Source: Ophioceras dolichostomum (Eukaryota; Ascomycota; Sordariomycetes; Magnaporthales; Ophioceraceae). From it: 64,000 bases of DNA. The notes under the pieces were generated by a model that was given only the letters and a program-made list of their open reading frames with translations, was not told where the DNA came from and made no database searches. The position numbers and the translations under genes are program-made. Positions 22,338 through 35,100 of the stretch are shown here, in pieces. Positions within the stretch are counted from its first letter, which is position 1. Every line of letters starts with the position of its first letter. The stretch is taken from positions 124,001-188,000 of the forward strand of contig PYST01000031.1 in the NCBI GenBank assembly GCA_003049485.1, given 5' to 3'.

Positions 22338-24639
22338 TTACAGTTTCTTCAGGAGAAGCCTAGCACCAGCGTTACCGACCGCACGCGGAGCACTACTGCC
22401 ACTGCCACCACCACCCTTCTTCTCCTTCCTGTTGTTGCCCTTCTTCGCCTTGTTTCCAGCAGCCTTACCACCACCAGCACTACCAGCACCACCAGCAGCG
22501 GCGTCCTCCGAAGCAGCAGCAGCAGCCTTGACCAGCAGCGCCTTGCTCCCCCGCAGCGTCTCCAGCAGCTCCTCGGCGTGCGAGAAGCTATTCTCATCGG
22601 TCTCCAGCAGCGCGAGCGGCACGAACGAGCCCGGCCCCGTCGCCCACGCGACGACGTGGTTCCTTATGGCGTCGTACAGCGTGTCCGCGAAGCCCAGCGG
22701 CGGGTCGACGAGCACGAGCCGCCCGAGCGCCTTGTCGAAGCGGCCGCCGGCCACCAGCGTCTTGAACATGCGCGCCGCGGCCGGGTCGCGCGATGGGTGG
22801 GGGTGGTGGTGGTGCTGCTGATGCTTTGTGCCCGTGCTGCTGAGTTGCTGCGCCGAGGCTTCGGCCTCAGCCCCAGCTTCGGGGTCGCCGCCGGCCGTGG
22901 ACGCGATGGCCTTTAGCGCGTCGGTCTTGTCGCCGACGGCGTAAAGGAGCACGTCGGCGACCAGCTGGCAGCCGAGCGAAGTGGCGACGAGGTCGTTGGG
23001 CGCGGAGGCGATCGCGGCGAGGAGCTGGGGCGACGCCGCCGCGACGAGCTCCTTGCGCCGGATCTCGGGCTCCTTTTTGCTCGTGGTCTTCCGGATCTCG
23101 TGGATCTCGCTGAGGATCTCGAGGTCCGCCTTGTGGCTGGCGGGGAAGAGGGCCGGGGAGGCGCCCTCGAGCAGGTACAGGATGGTCGTCCGCGCGTTGA
23201 GGTCATTGGCGCAGAACACCACGTTCTCAGCCACTTTCTCCTCGTCCTTACCCAGAATTTCCGGGAAGATGGCCTTGGAAGTGAGGACGGTGTCGTCGAT
23301 CAGGTCGTAAGCGGCCAGGATGATGATGTGGCCGTGGGGGTCCCCGCTGACGAGCTGAAATGTGTCCTTGTATGTCCTCAGGATCTGCTTGCGGTCTTTG
23401 GCGCTGCCATAGGCCAGCAACAGGCACACGAGCCGGGCGCCGGACTTGGTGAAGGCCATGTTCTTCAGGAGGTCGCCGCCCTCGTCGCCCTTGACCAGCT
23501 CCATGAATTCCTTGTGCTCGTCGCTGCCGGGCTTAACGCAGATGAAGTACTGCAGCATTGCGTCGTGGAGCATTGTGAAACCCGTCATTTTCTTCTGGAT
23601 GAGAGTGTTTATCATCTCTAGGAGGTACTTCAGGATGGGGCCCCGTTTGCTCGGCTCAGCCTCCAGGATCTGGGCTAGATCGGCCGAGACTTCGGCACCA
23701 TTGGCGGACGCACCCGGCTTGAAGAGTGCGAACTCAGTGCCGTACCACTCGCGCAGGAGGACAGCCTTCTGCTCCCTGGTGGCGGCACCACGGTAGATGT
23801 CGTCGAGGATCCATGAGGCCTCCGGGTGGTTGATGAGCTTCCGCACTTTACCGTAAAACTCCGGGACGACCAGGTCGCGGATCCCCACCTCTTTGTCGTG
23901 GTTGGCGAGCAGCTTGCCGATGAGGAACTTGGCGTACCTGCTCTCGGCCAGCTGAGCGAAGGTGCCCTGCAGCTCGCTGGCGATCATCTTGCGCTGGGCT
24001 GGGGTGGAGTATTTGAGTGCCGTCTGCACCGCACGCACGGCATCGTGCTTGAGAACGAAGTCGCGTATACGTCCAGTAATGATCGTGAACAGCTCATCTA
24101 CTAGCACCTGCCGCTCCTCCTTTGGCACGTGGGACTTGCGGCGAAGGCGTTCCCAGAGCTTCTTCGTCCGGGCCAGCTCATCGGCCAGTGGTTTCGCAGC
24201 CTTGCGTTCTTGGGCCAATCGTCTCTGTATGGCATGGGATTCTTGAGAGTTCGCACCTGTTCGAAGTGCGTTAGTTAAGGACCGAGTTTGAAAAAACCAA
24301 CCTACAGCTTGTCTCGGAGCTATCAGGGGACCACATACCTCGTTCGAAAGCCTTTCCGCCGCCTGGAGCCGCGCTAGACTCCTGCTTCCAAGGTTTCTGG
24401 TTCTTGCCAAAGCCGCCATTGCTCTTGCTGTGCTTGGGGCTTAGTTTGGCACCGCCATCTTCATCGTCCTCAGATAGCCCGCCAAACTCGTTCTCCTCGT
24501 CGTCCGACGGTACATCATCGGCATCGAATGGTTTCCTGGTGGATTCAACCCGGGGTTTCTTGGACCACTTCTCAGTCCGTGGCTTCTCCGTAGAAGAAGC
24601 CTTCCTTTTATCCCCAACTTTGACGGCCTTAGACGCCAT
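22338..24639 (-). CDS. puf6: Pumilio-family nucleolar protein Puf6 (PUM3)
   Basis: Puf6/PUM3 proteins have a PUM repeat array plus a CPL domain. In yeast Puf6 takes part in 60S subunit biogenesis and ASH1 mRNA control. The product is about 739 aa from exons 24639-24339 and 24256-22338. The first 100 residues are basic and acidic low-complexity (KRKASSTEKPRTEKWSKKPR, DDVPSDDEENEFGGLSEDDE), with likely nuclear-localisation signals. The PUM region begins around QESHAIQRRLAQERKAAKPL and includes KHDAVRAVQTALKYSTPAQR, SRYAKFLIGKLLANHDKEV and GDPHGHIIILAAYDLIDDT. The CPL-type region follows around the segment KKEPEIRRKELVAAASPQLL. The C-terminus is Lys/Gly-rich. The gene is divergent from gir2, another translation-linked gene, with only 331 bp between starts. 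Confidence 0.93.
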
Positions 24640-24970
24640 CCTTCAGAAGAGGTGCAGACTCTCAAAATACGGTTTTCTGAGGGTTCGGCGGTACGTAGGT
24701 AGGCGGAAGGGTAACTTTGAGTAGTTCATCAGTCTTGTTCTCGTGATAGTCCAAGAACTTTTTTTTTCTTCTTATCCGCCTTAAATTGCCGGGCGGTGAG
24801 CACCCACTATTCCAGATTCTCTTAGCACCCCACCTCGCTGTCATTGCCCCGCGATGACGCTCGCTTCATCCGCTGAACCTATCTCTTGGTAAGAGGGGAC
24901 CATCCGAGTCCGATCGAACACAAGGATCAAGGAACTTACTGGCCCTCCTAGCCATTGAGATATTAAGAAG
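24640..24970. promoter_or_regulatory. Compact divergent promoter, puf6 / gir2
   Basis: 331 bp separate the two start codons, so both promoters must lie in or overlap this stretch. A T-rich run at 24760-24776 and a TACGTAGGTAGG word at 24693-24704 are visible. Shared control of two translation-related genes is a reasonable inference. Confidence 0.5.
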
Positions 24971-25745
24971 ATGGGACGCGAAGACCAGGTTGAGGAGAGG
25001 GAGGTCCTCGATTCGATATTTCCTGATGAAATAACAGGTATAAGGCCCTCACGCAAGCTCCTCATCAGTCGCCTCGCTCATTTTGCGTCTGGCTGACCTG
25101 TACTCGGCAGACATATCCGAGACCGAGTACCGCATCTCCATAACGTTGGACATTCCCGACGATGAATCTCCCGAAGACGCGCCCGTAATGCTCCTGAGCG
25201 TGCAGTACCCAGACGACTATCCGGACGAGCCCCCACGGCTAGACCTTTCGGCACCGCCCAACGCGCCGCCTCACCCACTATTCAGCGTGGCCGAGGACAA
25301 GGCCCAGCTGCTCGCGGGGCTGGAGGAGACCGTCCAGGAGAACCTGGGCATGGCGATGGTGTTCACGCTCGTGTCCGCCCTGAAGGAGGCCGCCGAGCAG
25401 CTCGCCGTCGAGAGGAGACAAGCCACCGAGCGCGAGCGGGAAGAGGCCCTTCTGGCCGCCGAGCGGGAGGAGAACAAGAAGTTCCACGGCGAGGCCGTCA
25501 CGCCCGAGTCGTTCACAAGGTGGCGGGAGGGATTCTTGAAGGAGATGGAGGCCCAGAGGCTGCGCGAGGAGGAGGAGCGCGCTGCCGAGCTCAAGAAGGC
25601 CAGGATAAAGGAGGAGACGGTCAAGTTGACGGGAAGGCAGCTCTGGGAGAGAGGCCTGGCTGGCAAGGTCGATGAAGAGGGGGATGACGACGATGGGACG
25701 GTTACTCCTGTCGCGGAGGTGGAAAAGCTAAAAGTCTCAGCCTAA
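24971..25745 (+). CDS. gir2: RWD-domain protein Gir2 (RWDD1-like)
   Basis: Gir2 binds Gcn1 and the GTPase Rbg2 (DRG family) on translating ribosomes and can modulate Gcn2 activation. The product is 233 aa from exons 24971-25037 and 25111-25745. The RWD domain occupies roughly residues 1-120: MGREDQVEEREVLDSIFPDE, then across the intron DISETEYRISITLDIP, followed by LLSVQYPDDYPDEPPRLDLS with the family YPxxYPxxxP signature. A charged coiled-coil of Glu, Arg and Lys follows (ATEREREEALLAAEREENKK). The C-terminal segment, FTRWREGFLKEMEAQRL to LTGRQLWERGL, is typical of Gir2/RWDD1 and argues against Gcn2 or Impact. The tail is acidic. Confidence 0.92.
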
Positions 25746-26095
25746 CCACCTCCTTTGAAAAGCAAAGGGCTGTTTTGAAGAAAATGGGGCTGTTTTCAAA
25801 AATGGCCCTTAGCCTCACTTAGTAGAGTCTCTTCGTCGCACCCTGTGTATTATTCTCTTTTCACCTAACTAGGTACCAGGCCCTAATTCGCAGGGGAAAA
25901 CATGCAAATAGCGGCTGCATATCTTCTTCGCACATTTGTATAATCATATGCCGACATAAGAAAGCCAGTTTTTTCCTTTTTCCTTTTCCGACACCCAGAA
26001 CTCCGTCCGTCATATGCATGCAAGTGGGAATACATAAAAAGGGCAAAGCAGTGCTTAAAAAGGGGGGACAAGAGAGAGGCAGGGAAGGAAAGTTG
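25746..26095. other. Convergent 3' spacer, no gene seen
   Basis: This stretch holds the 3' flanks of gir2 and the TPR gene. An imperfect repeat of GGGCTGTTTTGAA type occurs at about 25767-25797, and an ACTAGGTACC word at 25868-25877. Confidence 0.5.
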
Positions 26096-27571
26096 CTACC
26101 CCTGCATCTCCTCGTCTCCGTCATCGTCCTCGCCATCGTCATCGGCATCCTCCCAGCCATCATCATCCTCCTCATCTCTGTCGTCCTCACCTAGCTCCTT
26201 GTTCAGCTGGCCCAGGAGCTCCTGCGCATGCTCGCCAAGCCTGTCGTCTTCGTACTCTTGCGCCGCGAAAAGTGCCAGACACTGCTTGAGCCACCTCCTC
26301 GCCGACACCCAAAGCGGCCTCCAGTCGTCCGCAGCGCCGGCTGCCCCTTCACCCCCCACTTCCTTCTCTTTCTCCTTTCTCACCGCAGCAGCCGGGTCCG
26401 CCGGGTCCGCCGGGTCCCGATCCGACCCCCCCTTCCTCAGCTTCTCCCCGAGCAGGAACTGGCCGAACCCGCCCAGGTACAGCACCTCGACGCTCTCGTC
26501 GTCCTCCCGCGCGAGCCTCTCCGCGACCTCTACGGCCTTCTCCTCCCACCCGACCTCCAGCAGCAGCCTGACCAGGCTGACGCGCGACGCGAAGGCGGGC
26601 ACCCGCGGGTCTTCCGGGTCGAGGTCGGCCCAGGCCTCCAGGCTCCGCCGCAGCGCCGCGCGCGCGTCGTCGCCCCGCCCTTGCGAGATGCGCACGTTCG
26701 CGACCGTCTGCCACGCCTCGGCCGAGTCCGGCGCCAGCAGCGTTGCCTCCGTCACGAGCGCCTCGCACCGCTGCTCCGCGTCCGCCTCCCACGACAGGTC
26801 CGTCATGTACACCTCGGCCACGGCGCAGAGGGCGCTCGCCAGGCGCCGGGCGCGGTCGCGCCGCGCGTCCTCGAGGAGCTCCGCGTGGCGTTTCGCTGGC
26901 GTTTCTTCTGAGGTGGCTGCTGCTGCTGTTGGCGATGCTGCTGCTGGTGCTAGGGTTGATGTTGTTGTCGTCTTTGAATTCGCCGCCGCCGCTACCACCA
27001 TCGCGTCCAGCCGCGCGAGTTGGCTTCTCAGCTCTGTCGCACCGCGCTCGTACCACCGCACCGAGTCCACCCCGCCGTCCTCACTTAGCTGGGCGAGCCA
27101 CAGAAATTTCTCTGCCCTGTTCCCGCCGGCGGACGTACCACCTCCTGTAGAGGGGCCACTGGAGAGTAATAGGACATCCTCGTCTTCGGCATTGTCCCGG
27201 CTGTTCTCCTCGCCGTCCACCTCGACAGCACGGAGAAAGAACGCCCTCGCCTGGTCTGGGTCGCCCATCTCCAGGTGGATCTCGCCGAGTAGTGAGAGCG
27301 CCGCAGCCGTCTGGCGCTGCCTGGCAAGCGCGGCACTGCTGCTGTTGATAATCCCACTGTTGCTGTCGGCCCCAGATTCCTCGCTAAGAACGTCGAGAGC
27401 CTCCGTGGCGGCCGCTAAGGCGGCGTTGACATCGCCTTGCTCAAGGCTGGCCATAGCTTCGACCATAAGCTGCTTGGCGGGCTTCGTCCTCTGGCCAGCC
27501 CCAGCTGCCCGCTTTTTCAGCCGGCGGGCCTTGGATTTGGCGTTTTTACTGTGTGGTCTTGTGGGCGCCAT
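26096..27571 (-). CDS. acl4: TPR chaperone of ribosomal protein L4 (Acl4-like)
   Basis: A single exon encodes 491 aa. The N-terminus is very basic (SKNAKSKARRLKKRAAGAGQ). TPR-type helical pairs follow: LMVEAMASLEQGDVNAALAA, then QTAAALSLLGEIHLEMGDPD with QARAFFLRAVEVD, later EAWQTVANVRISQGRGDDAR and VRLLLEVGWEEKAVEVAERL. The protein ends in a strongly acidic Asp/Glu tail. This layout (basic start, TPR superhelix, acidic end) matches Acl4, the dedicated chaperone that captures nascent Rpl4 and escorts it to pre-60S particles. The assignment is by architecture and resemblance, since TPR sequences diverge quickly. Poly-Ala/Thr and Ala/Asp/Pro inserts interrupt the repeats. The start ATG follows a 5' flank free of other in-frame ATGs. 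Confidence 0.8.
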   Translation of the reverse strand: MAPTRPHSKNAKSKARRLKKRAAGAGQRTKPAKQLMVEAMASLEQGDVNAALAAATEALDVLSEESGADSNSGIINSSSAALARQRQTAAALSLLGEIHLEMGDPDQARAFFLRAVEVDGEENSRDNAEDEDVLLLSSGPSTGGGTSAGGNRAEKFLWLAQLSEDGGVDSVRWYERGATELRSQLARLDAMVVAAAANSKTTTTSTLAPAAASPTAAAATSEETPAKRHAELLEDARRDRARRLASALCAVAEVYMTDLSWEADAEQRCEALVTEATLLAPDSAEAWQTVANVRISQGRGDDARAALRRSLEAWADLDPEDPRVPAFASRVSLVRLLLEVGWEEKAVEVAERLAREDDESVEVLYLGGFGQFLLGEKLRKGGSDRDPADPADPAAAVRKEKEKEVGGEGAAGAADDWRPLWVSARRWLKQCLALFAAQEYEDDRLGEHAQELLGQLNKELGEDDRDEEDDDGWEDADDDGEDDDGDEEMQG

Positions 27572-29187
27572 CTCGAGCTGCTGGGAATATACGGGACGGC
27601 AAGAAGAGTATTAGGGCCACCTCGGACCTGAGGGTTTGAATTCTGGTTCCGGTGATGCAGGGGATCGCGTCCTTGATTTTTTTTTGGTCTTATCTTATCT
27701 CCTACCCCGCGGTCCAATCCCTCTATCGTTACCACTTACAGAGGTATTCTTCCGGGGATCTATTTCCGATCCAACATCCAACACTCGGTTTTTATCTCCA
27801 AGTCGAGCCTAGGGGTAGTTTGAGTTAACTCCCTTAACCTAGCCAATTCCTCAATAGCTCTAGATTAGTGGTGCTGGTGATAGTTTGCAACGCGCGATCC
27901 TTCCCGTTGTGCTAGGTGGCCTGGAGTTGGCTTCTCGGGGAATTTCCCGTCGAGGTGCGACTCCGGCACGCGAGACATCAGCCCTCTTGGCGGCCCCGTC
28001 CCAGAAGGATTCGATGACCGGAGAGCCCGGCTGTTGGCCGGACCTTGACCTGGCAGTCACCGGCCAGTTGGCCGACTTTCAGCCGTTTGAATAGTAGGTA
28101 CCTGCAGATGAGGAAGTGCGTATGTAGGCTTTGATTTTTGGTGACGAATAAGACAAGGGGAAGGAGCCAGATATCCATCCGTATCCCGAAGCAGGTCTGG
28201 TCGAGTTCGTGGTTCTCGTTAGCTCCGTCCCTTTCCCCCTTTCTCCTCCGGACTGTTGGAATTTTTTGTGCACCATCATCCTGCAGTCAACTCCAGCTGG
28301 ATCCACTGTCCCCTGTCGGGTGTCGGTTGTCTGAATCCCAAGTGCGTGGATCATCCTGGGGCTCTCTCTCGATGGGATGAGAGAACTTTTTTCAGGCTTC
28401 AAATTTTCAGAATCGAAGCCACCACAACTTCTCATCCCCCCTCTCTCCAGTATAACTGCGGGCAGCCTCGTGATGGTATTACCATTGGATTCCTAGATTT
28501 TGATTTTGGGATCAATTTTTTTCTCGTTCTATTCTGGTAAGTTGCTTACCGCTAATGCGAGTTTTCCTGCGAGTTTTCCTCATCCCTTATTCCACCCTCC
28601 GGTCCCTATTCAACCATGTTCTGTCGGCTTTAAAAAACGGAGTGAATAATGGTGGGTAAGGCTACTTCTCAGCACAAACCCTACAGGAATATATTGTACC
28701 AGAAAGATTTCTCTCTCTCCTCGTCGAGTCCATCCCCAGTTCTCAGCTTCACATCCGGCTGGAGGCAGCAGTTGACCGGTTGATGCAGTTGGTTCCCTAC
28801 TGTTCGCAGTTGATTATTCAAAACCACTCAGCACTCGCACCAAGTCCTCACTTACATTTACTTTTTTCTCACTCGGAGGGTCGCGGTTGCTTTCCCGTTC
28901 TGTTGCGTTGCGCTGTGGGTCTCCCCCCAGCTGAGGTTGGTCTTAATTGTGACCCAACGATCAGCGTAATCAGCGGGCAGAGTCAAGTGTGTTGGTAACT
29001 TGGTGTGGCCCAAAGTCGGTCACTGCGGTGGTGGCCGTGCACTCTCGGCTCAATCAGGTGCTCACCATCTCCCCTAATCTTGTCTCACAGGCCTCACAGG
29101 GTCCTGGCTTCAGCTCCGCCGCCTGTTCGCCTGTTCGGTTTAGGTCAATAACCACTACACTCTACCTTACCCGCCGCATCTCGACAA
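27572..29187. promoter_or_regulatory. 1.6-kb divergent spacer, acl4 / usp12
   Basis: No gene is seen. The stretch contains an AGGTACCT palindrome near 28096-28103. The usp12-proximal end becomes pyrimidine-rich. Confidence 0.5.
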
Positions 29188-32100
29188 ATGCGCTCCGCCT
29201 CCTCGCCCCATCACAAACCCACCAGCAGCAGTAACGACTGCCAGCAGTGGCAGCAGTAAGAGCAGTAAGAGCAGCAACTGCCTGTCTGCCTCAGTGCTCC
29301 AGCAGATTCGCCCTCGGTAGCCGTTCCCTCACCGAACCAAAACAGTGTGCCAAACCGACCGACTGCTGGCTGCTGCTCCCGTCGACTGCTCCTCCCACCC
29401 AGATAAACAGAACAGCGCATGCAAACTACGTCCCCGAATCTACCCTTCTCCCGTCTGCCCTAGAGCTGCAACGGCAGCTCGCAGTCACGACGTCTTCCTC
29501 AAAGAAACGCAGGGTTTCCCGCCGATCCCCCCGAGACCACCAGCGTCACAGTAGTCGAGCGTCTGACACTTCGCAAGACACGGTGCTTCCAACGACCGAG
29601 GTCGACTCCGATTTCGCCCTGTCGTTCTCTACAGCGTCGACGTCTGGGTCTGGCCTCACCACTCCGACTTACGTCCGCTCGGAGTCCAACCCGGCCTCGA
29701 GCCTACCGCCCCGGTTGCAGACGCTGCAGAACTCTTTGAATTCTTCAGACTACGCTTCGTCCGCGGCGAGCTCGCCCTGTGCCGCCTCGACGGACCTGTC
29801 GGTGGACACTGACCGGGCAGAGGAGCTGTTCCAGGACGGCCTTCAGCCGCCCGAGGCCCACGCCGCTCGGAGCCCGTCTCCTCTGACCAGCGCGTCCCTT
29901 CAACGCGTGATATCAGGGGAAGCTGCCGAGCATCCCCAACGGTCATCATCACCATTGAAGCGCAGAGCCTCGAGCATGGACCAAGATATGGACTCCGACT
30001 CGAAAGAAGACGTGGACATGATCAGTCCGCCCGGGGTGCCCGAGGTGCCTATCGATCCTGAGCTCCTGAACGCTCCCCTCGACGTTGCGACGGAAGGTCC
30101 TGATCCAGCCCCTGACCCAGCACCCACGACGCCCTCGGATGTCATCGAGATTGACCCGCCTGCGCTCTCTGTGAAAAATGGTTCGTATTTGACTCTCCAT
30201 TATACCCCCAAACACACTTTGTGTGAGCCGCCTTTGAATCCCAAGCCTGTCCGTCCGTCGCCTTGTCCGCTGGTCAGGCAAAAGTTTCTCAGTTACATAC
30301 CGACTCTACTCTCGTTTTCACTGTTTCTTACTGGCTCTCAGTGGCTCTCACTGGCTCTCACTGACTCTTCTCCGCGTTTGCTTGCTCAGGAGCTCCACCA
30401 CTACCAGACCAGATAAAGACGATAGAGACGCTTTTGAAGGCCTTCAACGACACCCCCGTCAAGGATGGTGATGCGGCATACCTCGTCTCTCGAAGATGGC
30501 TCGCAAAGGCGCAGGCAATTGGGGGCGACGCGAAGCATTCCCGTAAGGACTTCGTGGAAGGACCCTTAGGACCCATCGACAACTCAGACATCGTGCAAGA
30601 GATTATCAAAGACGTCTTCGACAACGACTTCGTCCGTCTAAAACCGGGTACGGGCCTCGAGCACTTCGAGCTTTTCTCGGCCGATGCCTGGAACCTCATT
30701 GCTGAGTGGCACGGCATCGCGGACGGACAATTGCCCATCGTGAGAATTGCCCATAACACGGCTATCGACAGGAGCATCCCCCACATCCAGTTCGAGTTCC
30801 ATCCCCCGGTCTTCACCATGCATCGGCTCTGGTCTCCTCACAGCCCTATCCCTATCGACCAGAAGCTCAAGTCGACTAGCCCGCCCCCAATACTCCTTGC
30901 CTGCAGCTCCAACCACAGTCTTCAGGCCTTTCTCAGGAAGGCCAAGCAGCTGGCCGCTGTGGAGATGGATCGAAAGGTGCGGATCTGGAGGGTGACTCGT
31001 CAGACGCCAGATGCATCTCAGGCCAGCAGCGCTGTTGCTGTTGCTCCTCCGGTCGCCTCCGGCAACTCGCAGGCGGGTGCCTTGTCTACGCCACCTGACT
31101 CCCCCCCTGCGCTCGCTGCCTCGGAGGACCCTTGGGAGCATATGCTTGTCGAAGCTGCTCAATTCTCGGCCCTTAAGTTGGGCTCGGAGCGAGAGAAACT
31201 CGACATCAAGGATTTCACGAACGATGAGAACTACAACGGCAAATCGACGTTGGCATTCTACTCACTCCAGGGCGACAACACCATCGCCCTCGATGAGAAC
31301 GTCGAGGGGCACAACTTTGTATCCACGTACAAAGGAACTGCAGCCGCCAAGGAGAAGGGAATCGCTGCTACGGGCAGCTCGACGAGCCTTGTTGCGACGG
31401 CAGCCCGCGCAGTAGCCAGTGGTCGGAGCAGCCCTGCGCCACAGGGGCCGGTCACCCGCGGCCGAGCCAAGCCGAAGCTCGGTCGGTCGGTCGGCTGTGT
31501 AGGCCTTAGCAACCTGGGAAACACGTGCTACATGAACTCGGCCCTTCAGTGTGTTCGGAGCGTCGAGGAACTGACCAAGTACTTCCTGATCGGGGAGGCC
31601 CAGAAGGAGGTCAACACGTCCAACCACCTGGGGCACAACGGAGACGTGGCTTTGGCCTACTCACATCTGCTTCGGGATCTCTACAAGGACCCGGCACCCT
31701 CCTCACTCGCACCGCGACAGTTCAAGGGTATTATCGGTCGCTATGCCCCCGCGTTCTCGGGCTACGGCCAGCAGGATTCGCAGGAGTTTGTCGGGTTCCT
31801 CCTCGATGCGCTCCAGGAGGACCTTAGTCGGATCAAGCAGAAGCCTTACATCGAGAAGCCCGACTCGACCGACGAGATGATCAATAACCAAGAAGCCATC
31901 CGGGAGATGGCGAACAAGGTGTGGGACATCACTAAGAAGCGGGACGACTCGGTCATCGCCGATCTCTTCACGGGCATGTTCCAGTCCACTCTGGTCTGTC
32001 CCGAATGCGATAAGATCAGCATCACATTCGACCCCTTCAACAACCTCACGCTGCCGCTGCCCCTCCAGAATGTCTGGCAGAGGTCCGTCAAGTTTGTGCC

Positions 32101-35100
32101 GCTGAACGATGCGCCTGTGGAGATCAACGTGGAGCTGGACAGAAACAGCACGATCAAGACTCTCAAAGAGTTCGTTTCGGTCAGGACAGGCGTGCCAGCG
32201 GCGAGGCTGTTCGGCGCCGAGGAGTTTAAGGACAAGTTCTTTAAGATCTATGACAACTCCGGCATCGTCGCTGATGAGATCCAGACCAACGACATCCCTG
32301 TTTTCTTCGAGCTGGAGGCGGCTCCTACCAACGTCGGCTATAAGAAACCTAAGAAGAAGTATGGTGCTGTCCGGTCGATGCTGAACGTTGACGAGGAGGA
32401 GGAAGAGAACCCCGCGGACTGGGACAGCCCGTTCGCGGAGAAGCTGGCCGTTCCCGTTATCCACCGGTTTTACGGATCCCACTCAGATCGGCGACGCCAC
32501 AGCGTCACGGTCTCGCCTCCACACTTCATCATCGTCACACGCGAAGAGGTAAGTTCCTGATGATATTGATCGGTCCTCGTGCAAAGGTGGAGGCTGTCTT
32601 TGCCTGCGTCTGGGCGGCTTGGATTCTAGGCTTGAAAAGCTTCGCTAACACGGGTGATATTATCATTTCTAGGCGCACAGTGAGGATGCTATCCGGCGGA
32701 AGGTGCTGGAGAAGGTGGCCTCGTTTTCGACCTGGCCGGAGTTCGCACACTTGGAGGAAGAGAGTGCGGACCTCGAGATGGTCACGGCGCCAGCCTCAGA
32801 CGCCGACTCCGCCGGTGACGGGAAGGTCATCGCCAAGTCTGTTGAGGGGGAAGACGATATGGTCGATGTTACTACCACCAACAACGGCGTCCCCGCCGGA
32901 CAGCCCGCCGGACATCCCGCCGGACATCCCAGCCCCATTTCACCGTAAGATTCGATACCTTGCCCCTGGTTTGCCCTTGGAAGACCCCCTCGGCCTTAAG
33001 ACGAGCTATTCGCTACGTTGCTCACGACCGACAGACAGCGGCTCAAAAGTTGGATGAAAGCTAACTTTGAAAATTCAAATTCAAAAATAGATTGCCTATT
33101 AGGCCACTGAAGGCGTTCAACACACGACGGCCCAAGTGGGTTGACTCTCGGCACTACCTCCCCGCGCAGTTCCAGAACCTGTTCGAGATGTGCTATTTCA
33201 GCGAGTCGGACGCCGCCATCCCATCCGGATGGCAGAGCCTCACTGACGCTAGCCGCCTCAAGACGCTGGCCAGCCGGGCACCCCCTGTCGACCTGGACAT
33301 GCGCAGCCCTCCGGCGACTGGTATGGACGGAGACAGTGGATCCGATGATTCGACGCGCCAAACTAGACTTTCAGCAGCCGGAGCAGCCGATGTTACGCGC
33401 ATGGCCGATGAATCTAGTGACGAGGATGAGATGCCCAATTTCGTGAGTTTACCCCTTTGCATGCCGTTCGGAACTAAGGTGCCATGCCAGAGACTGGCGC
33501 CCACAGACATGCATCTGTTTGAATCTCCGTCTGACTGGCTTCTCTCTCTTCTACTCTTTCCAGCAGCGCATCATGGCGAACACGTCGAAGCCCGCCAAAG
33601 TAGGCGGTCGCAGGGTCAATCGTAAGGGACAGAGGAACTTCGCGATGAGGGGCAACAAGCGACGTGGAGGCAAGGTTTCGAACGGCAACGGTAGTAGTTT
33701 CGCCGGCAACAGCTTCGACACTCTCATGGACGAGTCGGAGAGCCCGACACCTGCTCCCGCCCCCGGACCTCTTATCCGTCTCGGAGAGGGAATCGTGGTG
33801 AACTGGAACGAGGAGGCTTGGGACCAGGTCTACGGTAGTGTGCGCCTGAACGACGGCCGAGGCGAGCCGACGTTCAGCAACATCGAGACGCTCCAGGACC
33901 CCGTGCTTGCGGAGAAGAAACGGCAACGTGCGCTGCGTCGTAAGAACGGCATCAGCTTGGACGAGTGCCTAGACGAATTCGAGAAGCAGGAGGTTCTTTC
34001 GGAGCAGGACACGTGGTACTGTCCACGCTGCAAGGAGCACCGCCGAGCGACCAAGAGCATGGCTCTTTGGAAGACGCCCGACATCCTCGTCGTGCACCTG
34101 AAGAGGTTCAGCAACGCCGGCTTCCGCCGGGACAAGCTCGACATACTGGTCGACTTCCCCATCGAGGGCTTGGATCTCACCAGGCGCGTTTGCGACCAGG
34201 AGACGGGCAAGGAGGAGGTCTACGATCTCATCGCTATCGACGACCACTGGGGCGGCCTTGGCGGCGGCCACTACACGGCGTTTGCGAAGAATTTCGTCGA
34301 CGGCGAGTGGTACGAGTACAATGGTAAGCCAGAAGTCAACAAGTTTGAAAACCGGAAGCGGATCTGCTTCAGTGGGGTATTTCCGAGTTTCCGAGCTAAC
34401 GATATAATGTCACACAACCACGAACATAGACTCGGTTGTGTCGAAGCAGAAGGAGTTGCGCCGCATGATCACATCCGCCGCCTACCTTTTGTTCTACCGT
34501 CGCCGGTCTGACAAGGCCCTTGGTGGGCCTCGGTTTGAGAAGATTCTTGAGCGCTACGATAATGACAACGACAGCGACGCCCCCGACGAGGAAATGTCGG
34601 ATTCGGGGGAAGGTCAGCGTCTCGACACCGGCTCCTCCCTGCGTGGGTCGTCGAGCGCCTTGACAGGAGCCGTAGCAACTCACCAGCTCGCCGGTCATGG
34701 TTTAACTAGCGGTCCATCCCTGCTGAGCACGGCCATGCAGGCCGACGACGATCCCCTCCCATCCTACGAGCAGACGGTGGACGCCTCGCCCGGCGGCCTG
34801 CTCGAGTCCGGCCCGATCATCGAGTCCTGGCAGTCTCACAACGAGAGCAGCCAGACCGCAGTGGAGGTGGAGGACGACCCGCCGCTCGGCACCGGACGGA
34901 GCAGCAGTTGGCAGCAGGGAGGAGCCCCCACGTGGAGCTGGGACCACCTCACGGCGGGCCGGCCCAAGACCGGGTCGGTGGCGTCGGACGAGGCCGAGGG
35001 CAACTCGTCCGTCGGCGCCGAGGGCGGCTTCAGCGAGCGCGGCACGGGCGCGAACACGCCCCTCAACCAGTTCGACGACGAGTTCGAGAACGACCACGGC

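Noticed and set aside
22068..22916. 282-codon plus-strand frame opposite puf6
   Set aside because: It is mostly the antisense shadow of the GC-rich 3' end of puf6.
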